NCBI GenBank assembly: GCA_002838945.1
Contig: PGXB01000020.1
Span: forward strand, 1-63,506
DNA from: a candidate division Zixibacteria bacterium HGW-Zixibacteria-1
GTDB taxonomy: Bacteria > Zixibacteria > MSB-5A5 > GN15 > PGXB01
DNA: 63,506 bases
Reading direction: 5' to 3'
The translations under genes and the position numbers were made by a program. Below are positions 24,760 to 34,730 of this stretch, piece by piece. Below the pieces are notes generated by a model. It was given only the letters and a program-made list of their open reading frames with translations. It was not told the DNA's origin and searched no databases. Within the stretch, counting starts at the first letter, position 1, and every line of letters begins with the position of its first letter.

Positions 24760-25614
24760 TTACTTCCTTACAACCATAATTACGCCGCCAATGATAAGAA
24801 GCGAGCCGATGATTGTAAAGAAATTAAAAGTCTCGAAACGAACCAGATAACCCAGGGCGAAGGCCACAAATGGTGTGATAAATGCTATTTGGGCGACTTT
24901 AATTGCCTCGATTTTTTTCAAAAGCCAGTAATATCCCAGAAAGGCAATAATGGATCCGAAGACAGCCAGATACAACAGCGCGGAAATAGAGTTAGTGGTA
25001 ATCTTGAAGGAACTGATCGGCTCAAAAATAAGAGCCATAATGACAATCAAAACTGCGCCGGCCAGCATCTGAAGTTCAACCAGAAGAGCTATCGGATATT
25101 CGCGGAGATAGGCGCGGATATATACGGTGCCGAAAGATGCTACGGCGGCCCCCAGAATTGCCAGAAAAACACCCATAGTCACAAAGCTTGATTGCGCCAG
25201 CGAATCATAAAAAACGAGAAAAATACCCAAAAAGCCGATCATTAGGCCGACCCATCCGATCGGCTTGAGCCGCTCCTCCTTAAGCATAAACAGTGAAAAT
25301 CCGGCCACAAAAAAAGGAAAGCTGGCAAATAGAAAGGCGGTCAATGAAGAACTGATATAAACTTCCGCACGATAAACCAGCATATAACTGAAACCGTACA
25401 TGAAAAACCCGGGCAGCGCCACTTTGAATATCTCTCCGAAGCCTTTCGGATATTGGATATTACGGAACCGATTGATAATGAACATCAGGCCGCCTGCAAT
25501 GACGAATCTCAGGCCCGATGACCAGAAGGGGGGCGAGTCTTCAAGTCCGATTTTGATAGCCAGCCAGGTTGAGCCCCAGATAAGGCATAGAACGGTATAG
25601 ATGAAATAGGTCAT
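24760..25614 (-). CDS. EamA/DMT-superfamily transporter
   Basis: About 284 residues, ten predicted helices in two EamA repeats. It opens TYFIYTVLCLIWGSTWLAIKIGLEDSPPF, with the family's W-G-S/T-x-W pattern near the N terminus. I chose ATG 25614, with GAGTG 5 nt upstream, over a TTG at 25626. Substrate unknown. It is divergent from the HTH-DUF2087 regulator at 25744; the shared 130-nt intergenic region carries a promoter and ATACT repeats, so the regulator could control this transporter and itself. Confidence 0.85.
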   Translation of the reverse strand: MTYFIYTVLCLIWGSTWLAIKIGLEDSPPFWSSGLRFVIAGGLMFIINRFRNIQYPKGFGEIFKVALPGFFMYGFSYMLVYRAEVYISSSLTAFLFASFPFFVAGFSLFMLKEERLKPIGWVGLMIGFLGIFLVFYDSLAQSSFVTMGVFLAILGAAVASFGTVYIRAYLREYPIALLVELQMLAGAVLIVIMALIFEPISSFKITTNSISALLYLAVFGSIIAFLGYYWLLKKIEAIKVAQIAFITPFVAFALGYLVRFETFNFFTIIGSLLIIGGVIMVVRK

Positions 25615-25685
25615 ATCGTCACTCAATAAATCCGGTTATATGGAAAAGTCAACCTTAATTATCCGAGAATATATAAATAAAGTAC

Positions 25686-25726
25686 TTGACAATACTGTAT
25701 ACTACGTTATACTATGTAATAGTATT
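25686..25726 (+). promoter_or_regulatory. sigma-70 promoter with ATACT repeat operator
   Basis: TTGACA (25686-25691), 16-nt spacer, TATACT (25708-25713): a near-consensus promoter 30 nt before the ATG at 25744. ATACT is repeated directly at 25692, 25699 and 25709 and inverted (AGTAT) at 25721-25725, giving AATACT...AGTATT. The repeats cover the spacer and -10, so a bound repressor would block transcription. Autoregulation by the adjacent HTH protein is the obvious inference. Confidence 0.65.
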
Positions 25727-25743
25727 AACAAGGATGATATAAT

Positions 25744-26223
25744 ATGGAAAACAATATGATTTCTGACCAGGACCCGGTCATCCGGTTTTTTACCACGGCC
25801 GAGGTGGCCGAAATTCTGAAAATGAATGTTCAGGTAATCGCCCGCAAACTTCAGCAGGGCGAAATACCCGGCTACAAAATAGGTAAAGACTGGCGGATTG
25901 CCGAAAAGGATTTATGGAGTTGGCTGGAGAAGCATTCCAACCAGAACCAGCCGAGTCCCGCGGAAAAGGTCATTGCAAATTTTATCAAGAACGGGCGGTT
26001 TCGAACATTGCCGGCGCAACGAAAAAAACGCAATTATATTCTGGAATATATTCTTCGTCAATTCGAATTCAACCGGGTTTATAACGAGCCGGAAATCAAC
26101 GCGAAGATTATGGAATTCCATGATGATTTTTGCACCGTCAGGCGGGAATTCATCATGGAAAAAATGATGACGCGGTCTCAGGGGAAATATCAGCGCAACA
26201 AGAGTTATATCTTCATCGGTTGA
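25744..26223 (+). CDS. excisionase-type HTH regulator with DUF2087 domain
   Basis: 159 residues. The N-terminal MerR/excisionase-like winged HTH (about 16-60: FTTAEVAEILKMNVQVIARK, then IPGYKIGKDWRI) is followed by a DUF2087 domain (about 74-140: IKNGRFRTLPAQRKKRNYIL and FHDDFCTVRREFI). DUF2087 is known from transcriptional regulators of ArsR and related types; its ligand is unknown to me. ATG 25744 follows AAGGA. It has its own strong promoter with direct ATACT repeats and ends at a terminator (26234-26258), so it is a monocistronic regulator. Confidence 0.85.
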   Translation: MENNMISDQDPVIRFFTTAEVAEILKMNVQVIARKLQQGEIPGYKIGKDWRIAEKDLWSWLEKHSNQNQPSPAEKVIANFIKNGRFRTLPAQRKKRNYILEYILRQFEFNRVYNEPEINAKIMEFHDDFCTVRREFIMEKMMTRSQGKYQRNKSYIFIG

Positions 26224-26233
26224 TAAATAAAAA

Positions 26234-26258
26234 GGCGGCGGATATTTAATCCGCCGCC
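26234..26258. terminator. bidirectional terminator
   Basis: GGCGGCGGAT (26234-26243), loop ATTTA, ATCCGCCGCC (26249-26258): a perfect 10-bp stem between convergent genes. It is flanked by AAAAA on the left (T-run on the minus strand) and CGTTTTGTTT on the right. Confidence 0.85.
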
Positions 26259-26268
26259 ATCGTTTTGT

Positions 26269-29034
26269 TTACCAGTCCTCGCTTTCCGGCGGGGGCGGTT
26301 CCCCGGGGCGGTCAAGCTGCAGAACCTGTCGAACCAGCGGATCATTCCGATTATTCTTATAATCAGCATGCAATTGAGTCGCCCGGACAAGATCGGTATA
26401 TCGTTTGGACTCAATCAATGTTCCGGCCAGTTTACGATAGGCCGGGCCGCTGCTCTGATTAATATTGAACGCATCCCAGAGGAGCGTCAAGGCTTCATCA
26501 TTTTTACCCTGGTAAAACTTAAGTAATCCCAGGTCGCCGACATAGAACTGGCTTTGCGGGTCCTTGCTGATCAGTTCGGTCACAATCGGCTCAAAGCTGG
26601 CAAGGACACTGTCGGCTTTGGCGGTATCCCCTATTTCCTTCAGGTAATCATGATAGGTGACATAGGACTGCAAAAACTCGGGATATTTCTCAATTATAAA
26701 TGAGAGCATGTCGAAGGCCCGGTCGCGCTGCTCGGTCTTCCAGAACTCACTGGCCAGACGGATGGCATTAAAGCCGAGTGCCAGCATGACCCCGGTAGCG
26801 TTTTCATCACGATAAATATTGGGATTATCCAGCCCGTCGTAGCGATAGACTTCTTCATAAAGCCGGTAGCCTTCCTCGGCATTGATGTTTCGATCATATT
26901 TGGCAGTATCAAGCTTGTATAATAAACCGGTGGTGACGGCGATATCGCGAAGTTTCAGGGGTGATTCGGAGTATGGTTCGGATGAGAAGTAAATCGGATA
27001 TTTCCACCTGTTTTCGATGACCACGTCATCGACCATCATGTCCTGAAGTTTCCAAATTCGGCCCTCAAAAGGCGCCGGAATAAGATAGGTTCTTCGCTTT
27101 CGCGGCCGATCGACAAAAGTGGATTCCGGCCGTCTGATCGTGCGCCCCTGATACTCATAGTCATTCCACACTATCTGGTTGTCGGACAGCGAGATCGGCA
27201 CACCGTACTGATTTTTCATCTGGGCCACGTACCAGTCGGTGTTAAAAAGAGAGAGATTGACCACCCGGACATCCTTGCGGACTCCATAAACTTCCTGCAG
27301 GCACCAGAGCGGAAAGGTATCATTATCTCCCGAAGTGAATAATATGGCATCTTTCTCACAGGTATTCAGCATATTCTCGGCATAAATCTGCGGGTAATAA
27401 TGTTTTGAGCGGTCGTTTTCGAAGTAGTTTCGGCCCAATGCGAACATCGGCAGAAGCAACGTCAATGACATGGCCATCATAACGGGGCGATGCAGACCGG
27501 AGCTGAGGGTTCTTTTTCTGACAATATCCAGCAATGCGGCGGCACCAAGTCCGAGCGCCAGGCCGAAATATGCAAACCCGGGAGTGAAGAAATAATCACG
27601 ATTGCGGACCTCCAGATAGGCGTCCCCGGTTTGGGCATTATACATGATTCCGTCGGCAAAATTCATGTATAGAACCAGGCCAACGGTCCCCAGCAGAAGC
27701 AAGATAAGAAAAGGCAATCCTATTTGAGCCCGCTTCCGTGAGGCATAATATACTCCAAACAGGCCGAGCAGAAATACCAGCAGGAAAATCGGCCTGAAAC
27801 CGTACTGGGTCTCAAAATAACTCCAGAAGCCCATATGCGGATGGCGGCCGAACTGGTGAGCCCAGGTCCCCCGCCGCTGGAAAGACCTTTCCACCATCAA
27901 CTGGCTGCCATACTGCTTGCGGTCAAGATAATTAATAAACGGCTGATTTTGGGTCTTGTCGAAAAAGGCCCACGGAGCCAGGCTGAAATTTCGCGAAGGA
28001 TTGTTTTCATCGATTCGTGGATTCAATCCGGACCGAATCGGGATAAAGAGATGCAGCGAAAAGCCGGTGACCGCGATCAGGATAATAGCCAGACCGGTTT
28101 TCCAGTCGAGTTTTTTGGCAGCCGAAGCTATAATCAGCATCGCTATAATACCGGCAATTAATCCAAACTTGAAGGCTGTAAAGCTGACCATGACCATCGC
28201 AAAAGCGGCAATGCCGATAAGAACCGGCCAGTTGATATACTTATAAACCAGAAAAACGGCCAGCAGGAGAAAAATCACCGTGGCAAAAATAAAGGCCTGG
28301 AAGCCGCTATTCATATTGGAAAAGGCAATCATGCCGAGCAATTCGACCACAAACAGGGCGCACAGGGTAATCCATGCCTTGACCGGGGCATCCTTCTTAA
28401 GAATAAAAAAGATCGCCGCAACGGGCATTATCAGAAAAGTGGTCAGATGGACGCCGACGCCCAGCATGCCCAGATAGCAGGCAATAATAATGAGTTTGGT
28501 TCCCCTGGCCGTCCCCTGAACATTATAATAAATAAGCATCAGCCACAAAATCATGGTCATGATCATCATGGCCAGCCCATAGACCTCGGCCTCGACCGCA
28601 TTGGCCCAATAAGTGGTTGCAAAAGCCATAAATAAAGAGCCGATAAAACCGCCCATATAAGGGATGTATTTGCTCCAGCCCGATATTTCGGAGTCGTCAT
28701 ACCAATATCTGATTATTCTGACGACAACCAGGTATCCGAATAGAACAGCGGCCGCCGATGAAACAATCGAAAGAATATTAATTCTGAAACAAATATCGGA
28801 GGTAATCGGAAGAATCGAGAAAATTCTTCCAATCATAATAAACAGCGGCGACCCCGGGGGATGGGGAATGCCCAGAATGTATGAACTGGCAATAAATTCG
28901 CCGCAATCCCAGTATGAGAAAGTCGGCGCCATGGTCAAACGATAGATTATCAGCGTAAACAGGAAGACAAACGCCCCGATATACGCATTGGTTTTATCAA
29001 AGCCTTTTTCGACGGGATCTATTCTGGTCTCCAA
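26269..29034 (-). CDS. DUF2723 (GT117-type) membrane protein with TPR-like C terminus
   Basis: A 921-residue protein. About 12 transmembrane helices in the first 600 residues carry the DUF2723 signature (SYWDCGEFIASSYILGIPHP, then PPGSPLF). This is a GT-C-like fold annotated as glycosyltransferase family 117 in FCB bacteria. The C-terminal 300 residues are soluble and helical with TPR-like pairs (LGLLKFYQGKNDEALTLLWD). The start is a TTG at 29034, decided by an AGGAGG 5 nt upstream. Known or expected activity is transfer of sugar from a polyprenyl carrier at the membrane; specificity is unknown. It ends at a shared terminator. Confidence 0.85.
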   Translation of the reverse strand: METRIDPVEKGFDKTNAYIGAFVFLFTLIIYRLTMAPTFSYWDCGEFIASSYILGIPHPPGSPLFIMIGRIFSILPITSDICFRINILSIVSSAAAVLFGYLVVVRIIRYWYDDSEISGWSKYIPYMGGFIGSLFMAFATTYWANAVEAEVYGLAMMIMTMILWLMLIYYNVQGTARGTKLIIIACYLGMLGVGVHLTTFLIMPVAAIFFILKKDAPVKAWITLCALFVVELLGMIAFSNMNSGFQAFIFATVIFLLLAVFLVYKYINWPVLIGIAAFAMVMVSFTAFKFGLIAGIIAMLIIASAAKKLDWKTGLAIILIAVTGFSLHLFIPIRSGLNPRIDENNPSRNFSLAPWAFFDKTQNQPFINYLDRKQYGSQLMVERSFQRRGTWAHQFGRHPHMGFWSYFETQYGFRPIFLLVFLLGLFGVYYASRKRAQIGLPFLILLLLGTVGLVLYMNFADGIMYNAQTGDAYLEVRNRDYFFTPGFAYFGLALGLGAAALLDIVRKRTLSSGLHRPVMMAMSLTLLLPMFALGRNYFENDRSKHYYPQIYAENMLNTCEKDAILFTSGDNDTFPLWCLQEVYGVRKDVRVVNLSLFNTDWYVAQMKNQYGVPISLSDNQIVWNDYEYQGRTIRRPESTFVDRPRKRRTYLIPAPFEGRIWKLQDMMVDDVVIENRWKYPIYFSSEPYSESPLKLRDIAVTTGLLYKLDTAKYDRNINAEEGYRLYEEVYRYDGLDNPNIYRDENATGVMLALGFNAIRLASEFWKTEQRDRAFDMLSFIIEKYPEFLQSYVTYHDYLKEIGDTAKADSVLASFEPIVTELISKDPQSQFYVGDLGLLKFYQGKNDEALTLLWDAFNINQSSGPAYRKLAGTLIESKRYTDLVRATQLHADYKNNRNDPLVRQVLQLDRPGEPPPPESEDW

Positions 29035-29196
29035 AAGAACCTCCTAAAGCTCGCTTATCCAACACCCGATAATTAAATTAATCATATAGTTTTACAACAT
29101 TGATAAATATTGGGTCAAATATAATTATTAATGAGCAATTCACAACCAAAATTTATACCCGTTTTGTCGCAAACGGTTTAAAAATCAGGAGGATTT

Positions 29197-29460
29197 ATGT
29201 TTATTTGGTGCGCCATAATGTTTTTCCTGGGCATAGCGGCCTTCATGGACTCCCTGTTCAATTACGGTGAGATTTTCCGACAGATTAATTCTGTTCTGTT
29301 TTTGCTTATTTCTCTGGGCGTACTCATAAGGACGACTATCAAAATGAAGGCTGCAAAAATGGAAAACTATGAAAGTAGGATAGAAAACCTCGAAATGCAG
29401 CTTCGGGCCATGAAATCGGAAATACAGCGTGAAACCGAATTGGAAGAGGCCGAATACTAA
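29197..29460 (+). CDS. small membrane protein with coiled coil
   Basis: 87 residues: two hydrophobic helices (WCAIMFFLGIAAFMDSLF, then INSVLFLLISLGVLI) separated by a short loop, then a charged coiled-coil tail (residues 50-87, KMENYESRIENLEMQLRAMK). CAGGAGG 5-6 nt before the ATG supports translation. It runs convergently toward the TPR gene, with 3 nt between stops. Family and function not recognised. Confidence 0.7.
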   Translation: MFIWCAIMFFLGIAAFMDSLFNYGEIFRQINSVLFLLISLGVLIRTTIKMKAAKMENYESRIENLEMQLRAMKSEIQRETELEEAEY

Positions 29461-29463
29461 GAA

Positions 29464-31308
29464 CTAGCTGGCCTGCTTTGTTTTCTCGATTTTTTGCAGC
29501 GCCTCCCTTACCTCGCCGATAAAGGGATAACTGCCATAGTTCTGCAATAAATCCCGGTAAATTTCCGCGGCCTCGTCCACCCGGACGAGGTCCGCCGCCA
29601 AAATATCGCCTTTTAATTTAAGCGTATATGGAAAAAAGTAATCGCCGGCATAATTGGCGGCCATTTTGTCAATTACCGTCAGGGCCGCCGTGGTATCGTG
29701 ATACTGACAATAATGTTCGGCCAGACGAAGCATGGTCAGCCCGGTCAGCGATGATTGCCCCATGTTAATTATTTGGTTGAAACGGGCCACCACCGAATCC
29801 GGCATCAGTCGGGCATCGAAGTAGATGGCGTCGGTATAAAGATCGAGGGCGCCCGGCGATGAGGCCTGGGCCTCACGGATAATCAGACTGTTTATCAAGG
29901 CGTCATTAGTAAAATAGCCGCGCGAGAAATCGTTTATAATTTTACGGAAAGCCAGATCGGCTTCTCCGAATTGTTTCTTATAGAACAAAATCATGGCCAG
30001 ATTATAGGAAATCAGCTCACGGCGCTCCTCGGCATCGCCGTCGATTAAAAGACGCGAATAAGCCGTTGCGGCGGAATCAAGCTGGTCATAGATGACATAC
30101 AATTTGGCTATTTCGAGCCATGATGAAAAGCGGACGGGGCTGAAATTATAGGCGGCAGCGGAATCATAATAGATGCGCGCGGTATCATATTCCATGAGAT
30201 TGTATCTATAGGCATTAGCGATGGCCAGAATGGCCATGGCCCGATCGCGGGTCAGCGGATATTGTCCGATGATTTTACGATAGACCTCGATGGCGTCACG
30301 AACTCTTCCGACACCAATCAGAGCTTCTCCATAATGAAACCGGTATTGAGAAATTTCGTTCTTGGGAAAGTCCTGCGTGTCGATATATTCGGCCATTTTT
30401 ATGACCTGTTCGTACAATTTTCGCAGGTAGCAATTTCTCAAATATCCATAGAGTTCACGGCCCTTGGTTTCGGACAGCGAATCAAGTTTCACGCTGACGT
30501 TGAAAGCATCCCCGTATCGGTCTGAACGGATATATGCCTCCTGCAAGACTTTAAGAATATAGGTATTGTTCGGCAGCGAATCGAGGAGATGGTCCAGCGC
30601 CCGAATTACTTCATCGGTCGCGCCGGGATAGCGGATTAAAGCAGCCAGTTTTCGGTCGGCCTCCGTTCTTAGCAGAGAATCCAGACCGACGGCGCCATAA
30701 TATTCCATGGCGGCATTATAGTACTCGCCTTTATTTTCAAAAAGTGAGGCTCGTTCGAGTGCAAACAACGAATTATTGGAAAATTCCCTGCGGCCGTTTT
30801 CGATCATTTGCAGGGCTTTGTCGTTAAAGCCATATTCGATCAGCTTTGTGATAATGGCTCGATACATGTCCGGATTTCCGGGAAATTTGCCCAGCATATT
30901 GCCGATTTGCAGGCTGATGGTGGAATCGACGCCGGATTTCAGGTAAAGATCAAGAAGGCGCATATGATAAGGATACTCGAAAGGAAACCGCTCGAGTATT
31001 CTTTGCAGCAAAAGTTCCGCCTTGGAGTAGGCCTTCAATTCGAAATAACAATTCAGCAGAAGATTGACTGTCTCGCGGTTTTCCGGGTCGGCCGCATAAA
31101 GATCTTCAAGAAGGCCGGCGGCACTGATAAAAGCGCCACGCGACATTAACTGCCGCGGCAGGGTCAGATCATCATCCACCAGGGCGGTATCGGGCCGTTC
31201 CTTTTCCATAATTATCCGCGGTGCTACTCTATTCTGATCGGACTGACCATAAACCGCTCCGGCTTCGGCAAGAATTAACAGAATTATGACGGAGATGATC
31301 TTATTCAT
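29464..31308 (-). CDS. TPR-repeat exported protein
   Basis: About 614 residues. ATG 31308 gives a clean signal peptide (NKIISVIILLILAEAGAVYG). The longer frame up to 31404 lies inside the upstream gene and is unlikely. The mature part is a chain of tetratricopeptide-like helix pairs (for example SAAGLLEDLYAADPENRETV, AIEVYRKIIGQYPL, AEIYRDLLQNYG). It is the third gene of the DUF4159-DUF4175-TPR operon and overlaps the DUF4175 gene by 8 nt. Role unknown; a periplasmic scaffold for the DUF4175 protein is plausible. Confidence 0.8.
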   Translation of the reverse strand: MNKIISVIILLILAEAGAVYGQSDQNRVAPRIIMEKERPDTALVDDDLTLPRQLMSRGAFISAAGLLEDLYAADPENRETVNLLLNCYFELKAYSKAELLLQRILERFPFEYPYHMRLLDLYLKSGVDSTISLQIGNMLGKFPGNPDMYRAIITKLIEYGFNDKALQMIENGRREFSNNSLFALERASLFENKGEYYNAAMEYYGAVGLDSLLRTEADRKLAALIRYPGATDEVIRALDHLLDSLPNNTYILKVLQEAYIRSDRYGDAFNVSVKLDSLSETKGRELYGYLRNCYLRKLYEQVIKMAEYIDTQDFPKNEISQYRFHYGEALIGVGRVRDAIEVYRKIIGQYPLTRDRAMAILAIANAYRYNLMEYDTARIYYDSAAAYNFSPVRFSSWLEIAKLYVIYDQLDSAATAYSRLLIDGDAEERRELISYNLAMILFYKKQFGEADLAFRKIINDFSRGYFTNDALINSLIIREAQASSPGALDLYTDAIYFDARLMPDSVVARFNQIINMGQSSLTGLTMLRLAEHYCQYHDTTAALTVIDKMAANYAGDYFFPYTLKLKGDILAADLVRVDEAAEIYRDLLQNYGSYPFIGEVREALQKIEKTKQAS

Positions 31309-34300
31309 TTTCCATTGCCGGTGGGGGTGACTGATAAACCGATTCCAGGAGCGCCTTGAAATATGCCTTAATATGCTGTTCATATTCCTGGGGATAGCTT
31401 TCATTGAGGAACTGCCGCAGGCGGTCCTCGATATTCAGCCCGCCCTGCAAATTATTTCCGGAAAGAGCCCCCGGCGACGATCTCAGAACATCAAGCCCGA
31501 CCGAGGCCTTGCGCTGTTCCGTAAAGTCTTTTCTTTGCATGGTCCTGGTGGCATCGAGCATGCGTGAATATATTTTGAGCTGTCGGTCAAGGGTTTCCTG
31601 TCCGACTTCGCCGTTACTGAGCTGGTCCACCACTTTTTCCATATCCTGGGCGACGGCATCGAGCCGCCCCAGAACTTCGCGGCTGCTGCCGAATTCCTTT
31701 TCCAGCTCGGACAGTGATTTTTGAATGGCGCCCTGCTCGGCAGCCAGGCGCTTAAGAGCCTCCTCCCCGCCGGGGCTCATATTATTCGGGTTATTGCACT
31801 GTGATTGCGTTTGCATATTCAATTGCTGTTGCTGCATGCACAGCGATTCCATCTTTTGTGATGGCTTGTCGCAGCTGCCGCCCTTATTGCACTGACTCTG
31901 CTGTTCCAGGGCGTCCAGCATGTTCAGCGCCGCCCGGTTAAGGCTCCAGAGAGCCTCACGCTGATAGCCGAGGGCATCATTGCTGCGCCGGTCGGAAAGC
32001 TTGTCTATGGCCAGATCAAGATTATTCATGGCATAGTTGGCCAAACCATGCAGGTTGGCCGCGAGAAACGGGGATTCCTTGCCAAGTTCTTCGATGCGTT
32101 TTGACAGGCCGGTAACCGACTCCCTGACTATCTGCTGCTCCCCGGCCAGATCGCGGAGGACATCCGAACCGCTGCGAATCTCGCCGGTTCGGTTAATCAG
32201 ATCCTCCTCGTTATTGGAGAGGTAGTTGATATCATCGATAGCATCGCGCATCTTCTGGGCCACTTCCGCTCCGCCCCCCTTGCACATTTTGGCCTGACCC
32301 TGCTGAAGCTGATCGAGCAGACTCAGGAGCTTTGACAGCGCCTGCTCTCCTTGCTTGAGTGAGGTCTCTTTGTCCTTTTCGGACATACTGCTTATCATAT
32401 TTTCCATATTTTGGGCGGCATCATTGGATTCAACCGCTTTGCAGAATTTGTCGGCCTCCTCAGCCATCTTGTAGGCGGTTTCTTTCAACATATCGCGAAG
32501 TTTCTGGGCCTCATTCTTCAAGCCGTCCATGCCATCCCTGACTTTTTGCTCCGACGGGGTCAGCGACGGCAATTTTTCCGGGTTCGAATCGGTTGTATTT
32601 TCATTCACCTTGGTCTGCTTTTCGGCCAGTTCACGGGTCATCTCGGTCATGGCGTCGATTTTCTGCTCGATCTGCATTTTTTTCAGGAGGGCGATGGTCC
32701 GATCAAGGCGGCGCATCATCTCTTCCTGCGACATCTGATAATCCTTAAGCGCCTGGTTCAACATATCCTTGTCCATCTGCTTGAGCGCTTCAAGAAGTTT
32801 AAGGCGCGCCTCCCGCATTTCCGGAGTCGCAATCTCCTCGAACAGCTTCTGTATTTCGGCCAGCTTTTCCAGCAGTTCGCGGCCGGCAAACCGGCTCTCC
32901 TGCATCTTATCGATCAGGTTATTCATCTTGTCGGCGGTCTGCTCCAACTGGCGCGAGATATCCTCTTCCTTCTCGGCTATATCCTGCAGCTCCTTCTGAT
33001 GCTGCCAGGACAGCTTATTATCGGAATTGGCTTTTTCCTGCTCGAGTTTGCGCGCAATGCTCTTCATCCTTTCCGACAGATCCTTTTGCTGTTTCAGGTA
33101 TTCCTCGGTCTTATCGACATTCTGGTTGTACTCTGCCTCGGTCTGGGCAATGATTTCCTCGAGCGAAGGGAGCCGCGCAATATAAATCCTCGAGCTGGTG
33201 ATTTTGGGCCCGCTGACCGCATCATTGTCGGCCAGGTCGAAATGGTACTCGATGTAGTCGGACGGCATCAGGCGAAGCGGCTCGATATCCCAGTTGAAAT
33301 TGATCTCGCCTTCGGTCTTTATTCTGTCTGAAAAATTAAGCACCGCCACATTTTCTTCGCCGCGGCGGCCGTCGGAGACGATATCGTATTTCAGAACCAG
33401 CGACGAAAAACCGTAATCATCGGAAATCCTCAGAAGAATCGGTACCATCATTTCTTCATTGAGATTGATATCCACTCCGGGGCGAACCACCTCGATAACC
33501 GGATATTCATCAGGTATCGCGGTTATGTGATACTCGATCGGGTCGGGGTTTTCCTCGCCCTGTTTGTCAACCAGGTGAATCAGGTAGCTTCGGTCGCGGT
33601 CGATACGGAACGACTGCTCGGCGGTCTGCCCGCTTATTTCGAATTTCGAACGGGAAGAATCTTCAAATATCAGTTCGGCGATATCGACCCCCGTATTGGT
33701 CTCGATCTTCATATTGACGCGGGTTCCGACCACCGCCGACATCGAACCATCGTTTTCGTCGATCACGGTCGGCGCCAGGCCGGTATATCCGGGATAAAAC
33801 AACGACAATTTTATTCCGGTAACGCGCGGACGATCAACCACGTCGATATGAGCGACCGGCGTCTGCTCCCGGCCCGCCTCGACATAATAATCAAGCGAGC
33901 GGCGGACCTGCTTCAGGGTCGTAACAAACAGCAGAGAATCGCCTATGGCAGTCCGGATCCCGGCGCGCCCGGTCAGGTCGATCTCCGATTTCTGCCAGAT
34001 GCCTTCGCTGAATTTATAATATACGGTTGCCTTATCGGGGAATTTTTCGCCTGTCAAAACACCGCCCAGGTCAACATCACGATATTTAATGGCTATCTGA
34101 GATCCGGGATAAGCCTTCAGTTTATATCCCAGCGGCTGCGTTACCAATTCGGTCGGCCGTGAATACACTTTGTATGAGTAGGAGAAAAATCCGGGGAATA
34201 CCACCAGCAGGGCAACCGCCAGCGCCGCCATTCCGGCAAAGGTTCGAAAATTGCGCCAGACCGGGTAACCGGAAACAACCGAGCCGAAATTCAGACTGCG

Positions 34301-34717
34301 GGCATTCTCGGCCGCCTGAACCAGCGTGGCTTCGATAAGATCATTTGAGTAGTAGCGGCGGTCTTCCTCGGCAAAAACGGAAAACTGAATGGCCGCGATC
34401 AGCCGCCCCTTCAATTGCGGAAATTTTTTCTCGAGCCTGACCGCAATGGACTCTACCGAACCGGAAAACAACCGGGATAGGGCCAGTTTCCAGAAAATAT
34501 AAACCGAGGCCAGACCGGACATAACCAGCAGGCCGACTTTGAGCCAGACCGGCAGAATGATAATGCCGGCCATAAGTGACAGAAGAATCGATACTACCAG
34601 CAGCGCCGTTATAGTCCCCAGCAGTCCAGCGGAGAACAGAATCAGCTTTTCCTTCAACAGAACCGATTTGATTCTTCCGACCAGGACCGTAATTTTGTCA
34701 TTATGATTCATTGCCAT
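31301..34717 (-). CDS. DUF4175-type membrane protein with long coiled coil
   Basis: 1138 residues. Two N-terminal transmembrane helices (about 25-85), a third near residue 150-175 (FRTFAGMAALAVALLVVFPG), a beta-rich extracytoplasmic region (about 190-530), then about 500 residues of Met/Glu/Gln/Lys-rich coiled coil (QEKANSDNKLSWQHQKELQD and so on) with short Cys-containing spots (QCNKGGSCDKPSQ). This matches DUF4175 proteins that accompany DUF4159 genes in FCB and related bacteria, often near MoxR and DUF58 genes, which are not in this window. ATG 34717 follows GGGG. Cell-envelope function is likely but uncharacterised. Confidence 0.8.
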   Translation of the reverse strand: MAMNHNDKITVLVGRIKSVLLKEKLILFSAGLLGTITALLVVSILLSLMAGIIILPVWLKVGLLVMSGLASVYIFWKLALSRLFSGSVESIAVRLEKKFPQLKGRLIAAIQFSVFAEEDRRYYSNDLIEATLVQAAENARSLNFGSVVSGYPVWRNFRTFAGMAALAVALLVVFPGFFSYSYKVYSRPTELVTQPLGYKLKAYPGSQIAIKYRDVDLGGVLTGEKFPDKATVYYKFSEGIWQKSEIDLTGRAGIRTAIGDSLLFVTTLKQVRRSLDYYVEAGREQTPVAHIDVVDRPRVTGIKLSLFYPGYTGLAPTVIDENDGSMSAVVGTRVNMKIETNTGVDIAELIFEDSSRSKFEISGQTAEQSFRIDRDRSYLIHLVDKQGEENPDPIEYHITAIPDEYPVIEVVRPGVDINLNEEMMVPILLRISDDYGFSSLVLKYDIVSDGRRGEENVAVLNFSDRIKTEGEINFNWDIEPLRLMPSDYIEYHFDLADNDAVSGPKITSSRIYIARLPSLEEIIAQTEAEYNQNVDKTEEYLKQQKDLSERMKSIARKLEQEKANSDNKLSWQHQKELQDIAEKEEDISRQLEQTADKMNNLIDKMQESRFAGRELLEKLAEIQKLFEEIATPEMREARLKLLEALKQMDKDMLNQALKDYQMSQEEMMRRLDRTIALLKKMQIEQKIDAMTEMTRELAEKQTKVNENTTDSNPEKLPSLTPSEQKVRDGMDGLKNEAQKLRDMLKETAYKMAEEADKFCKAVESNDAAQNMENMISSMSEKDKETSLKQGEQALSKLLSLLDQLQQGQAKMCKGGGAEVAQKMRDAIDDINYLSNNEEDLINRTGEIRSGSDVLRDLAGEQQIVRESVTGLSKRIEELGKESPFLAANLHGLANYAMNNLDLAIDKLSDRRSNDALGYQREALWSLNRAALNMLDALEQQSQCNKGGSCDKPSQKMESLCMQQQQLNMQTQSQCNNPNNMSPGGEEALKRLAAEQGAIQKSLSELEKEFGSSREVLGRLDAVAQDMEKVVDQLSNGEVGQETLDRQLKIYSRMLDATRTMQRKDFTEQRKASVGLDVLRSSPGALSGNNLQGGLNIEDRLRQFLNESYPQEYEQHIKAYFKALLESVYQSPPPAMENE

Positions 34718-34730
34718 TATTTGCCCCGCT

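Noticed and set aside
32411-33331. 306-residue plus-strand ORF inside the DUF4175 gene
   Set aside because: Antisense shadow of a long Glu/Gln/Lys-rich coiled-coil coding region; His/Leu/Phe-rich composition, no Shine-Dalgarno, no family resemblance.
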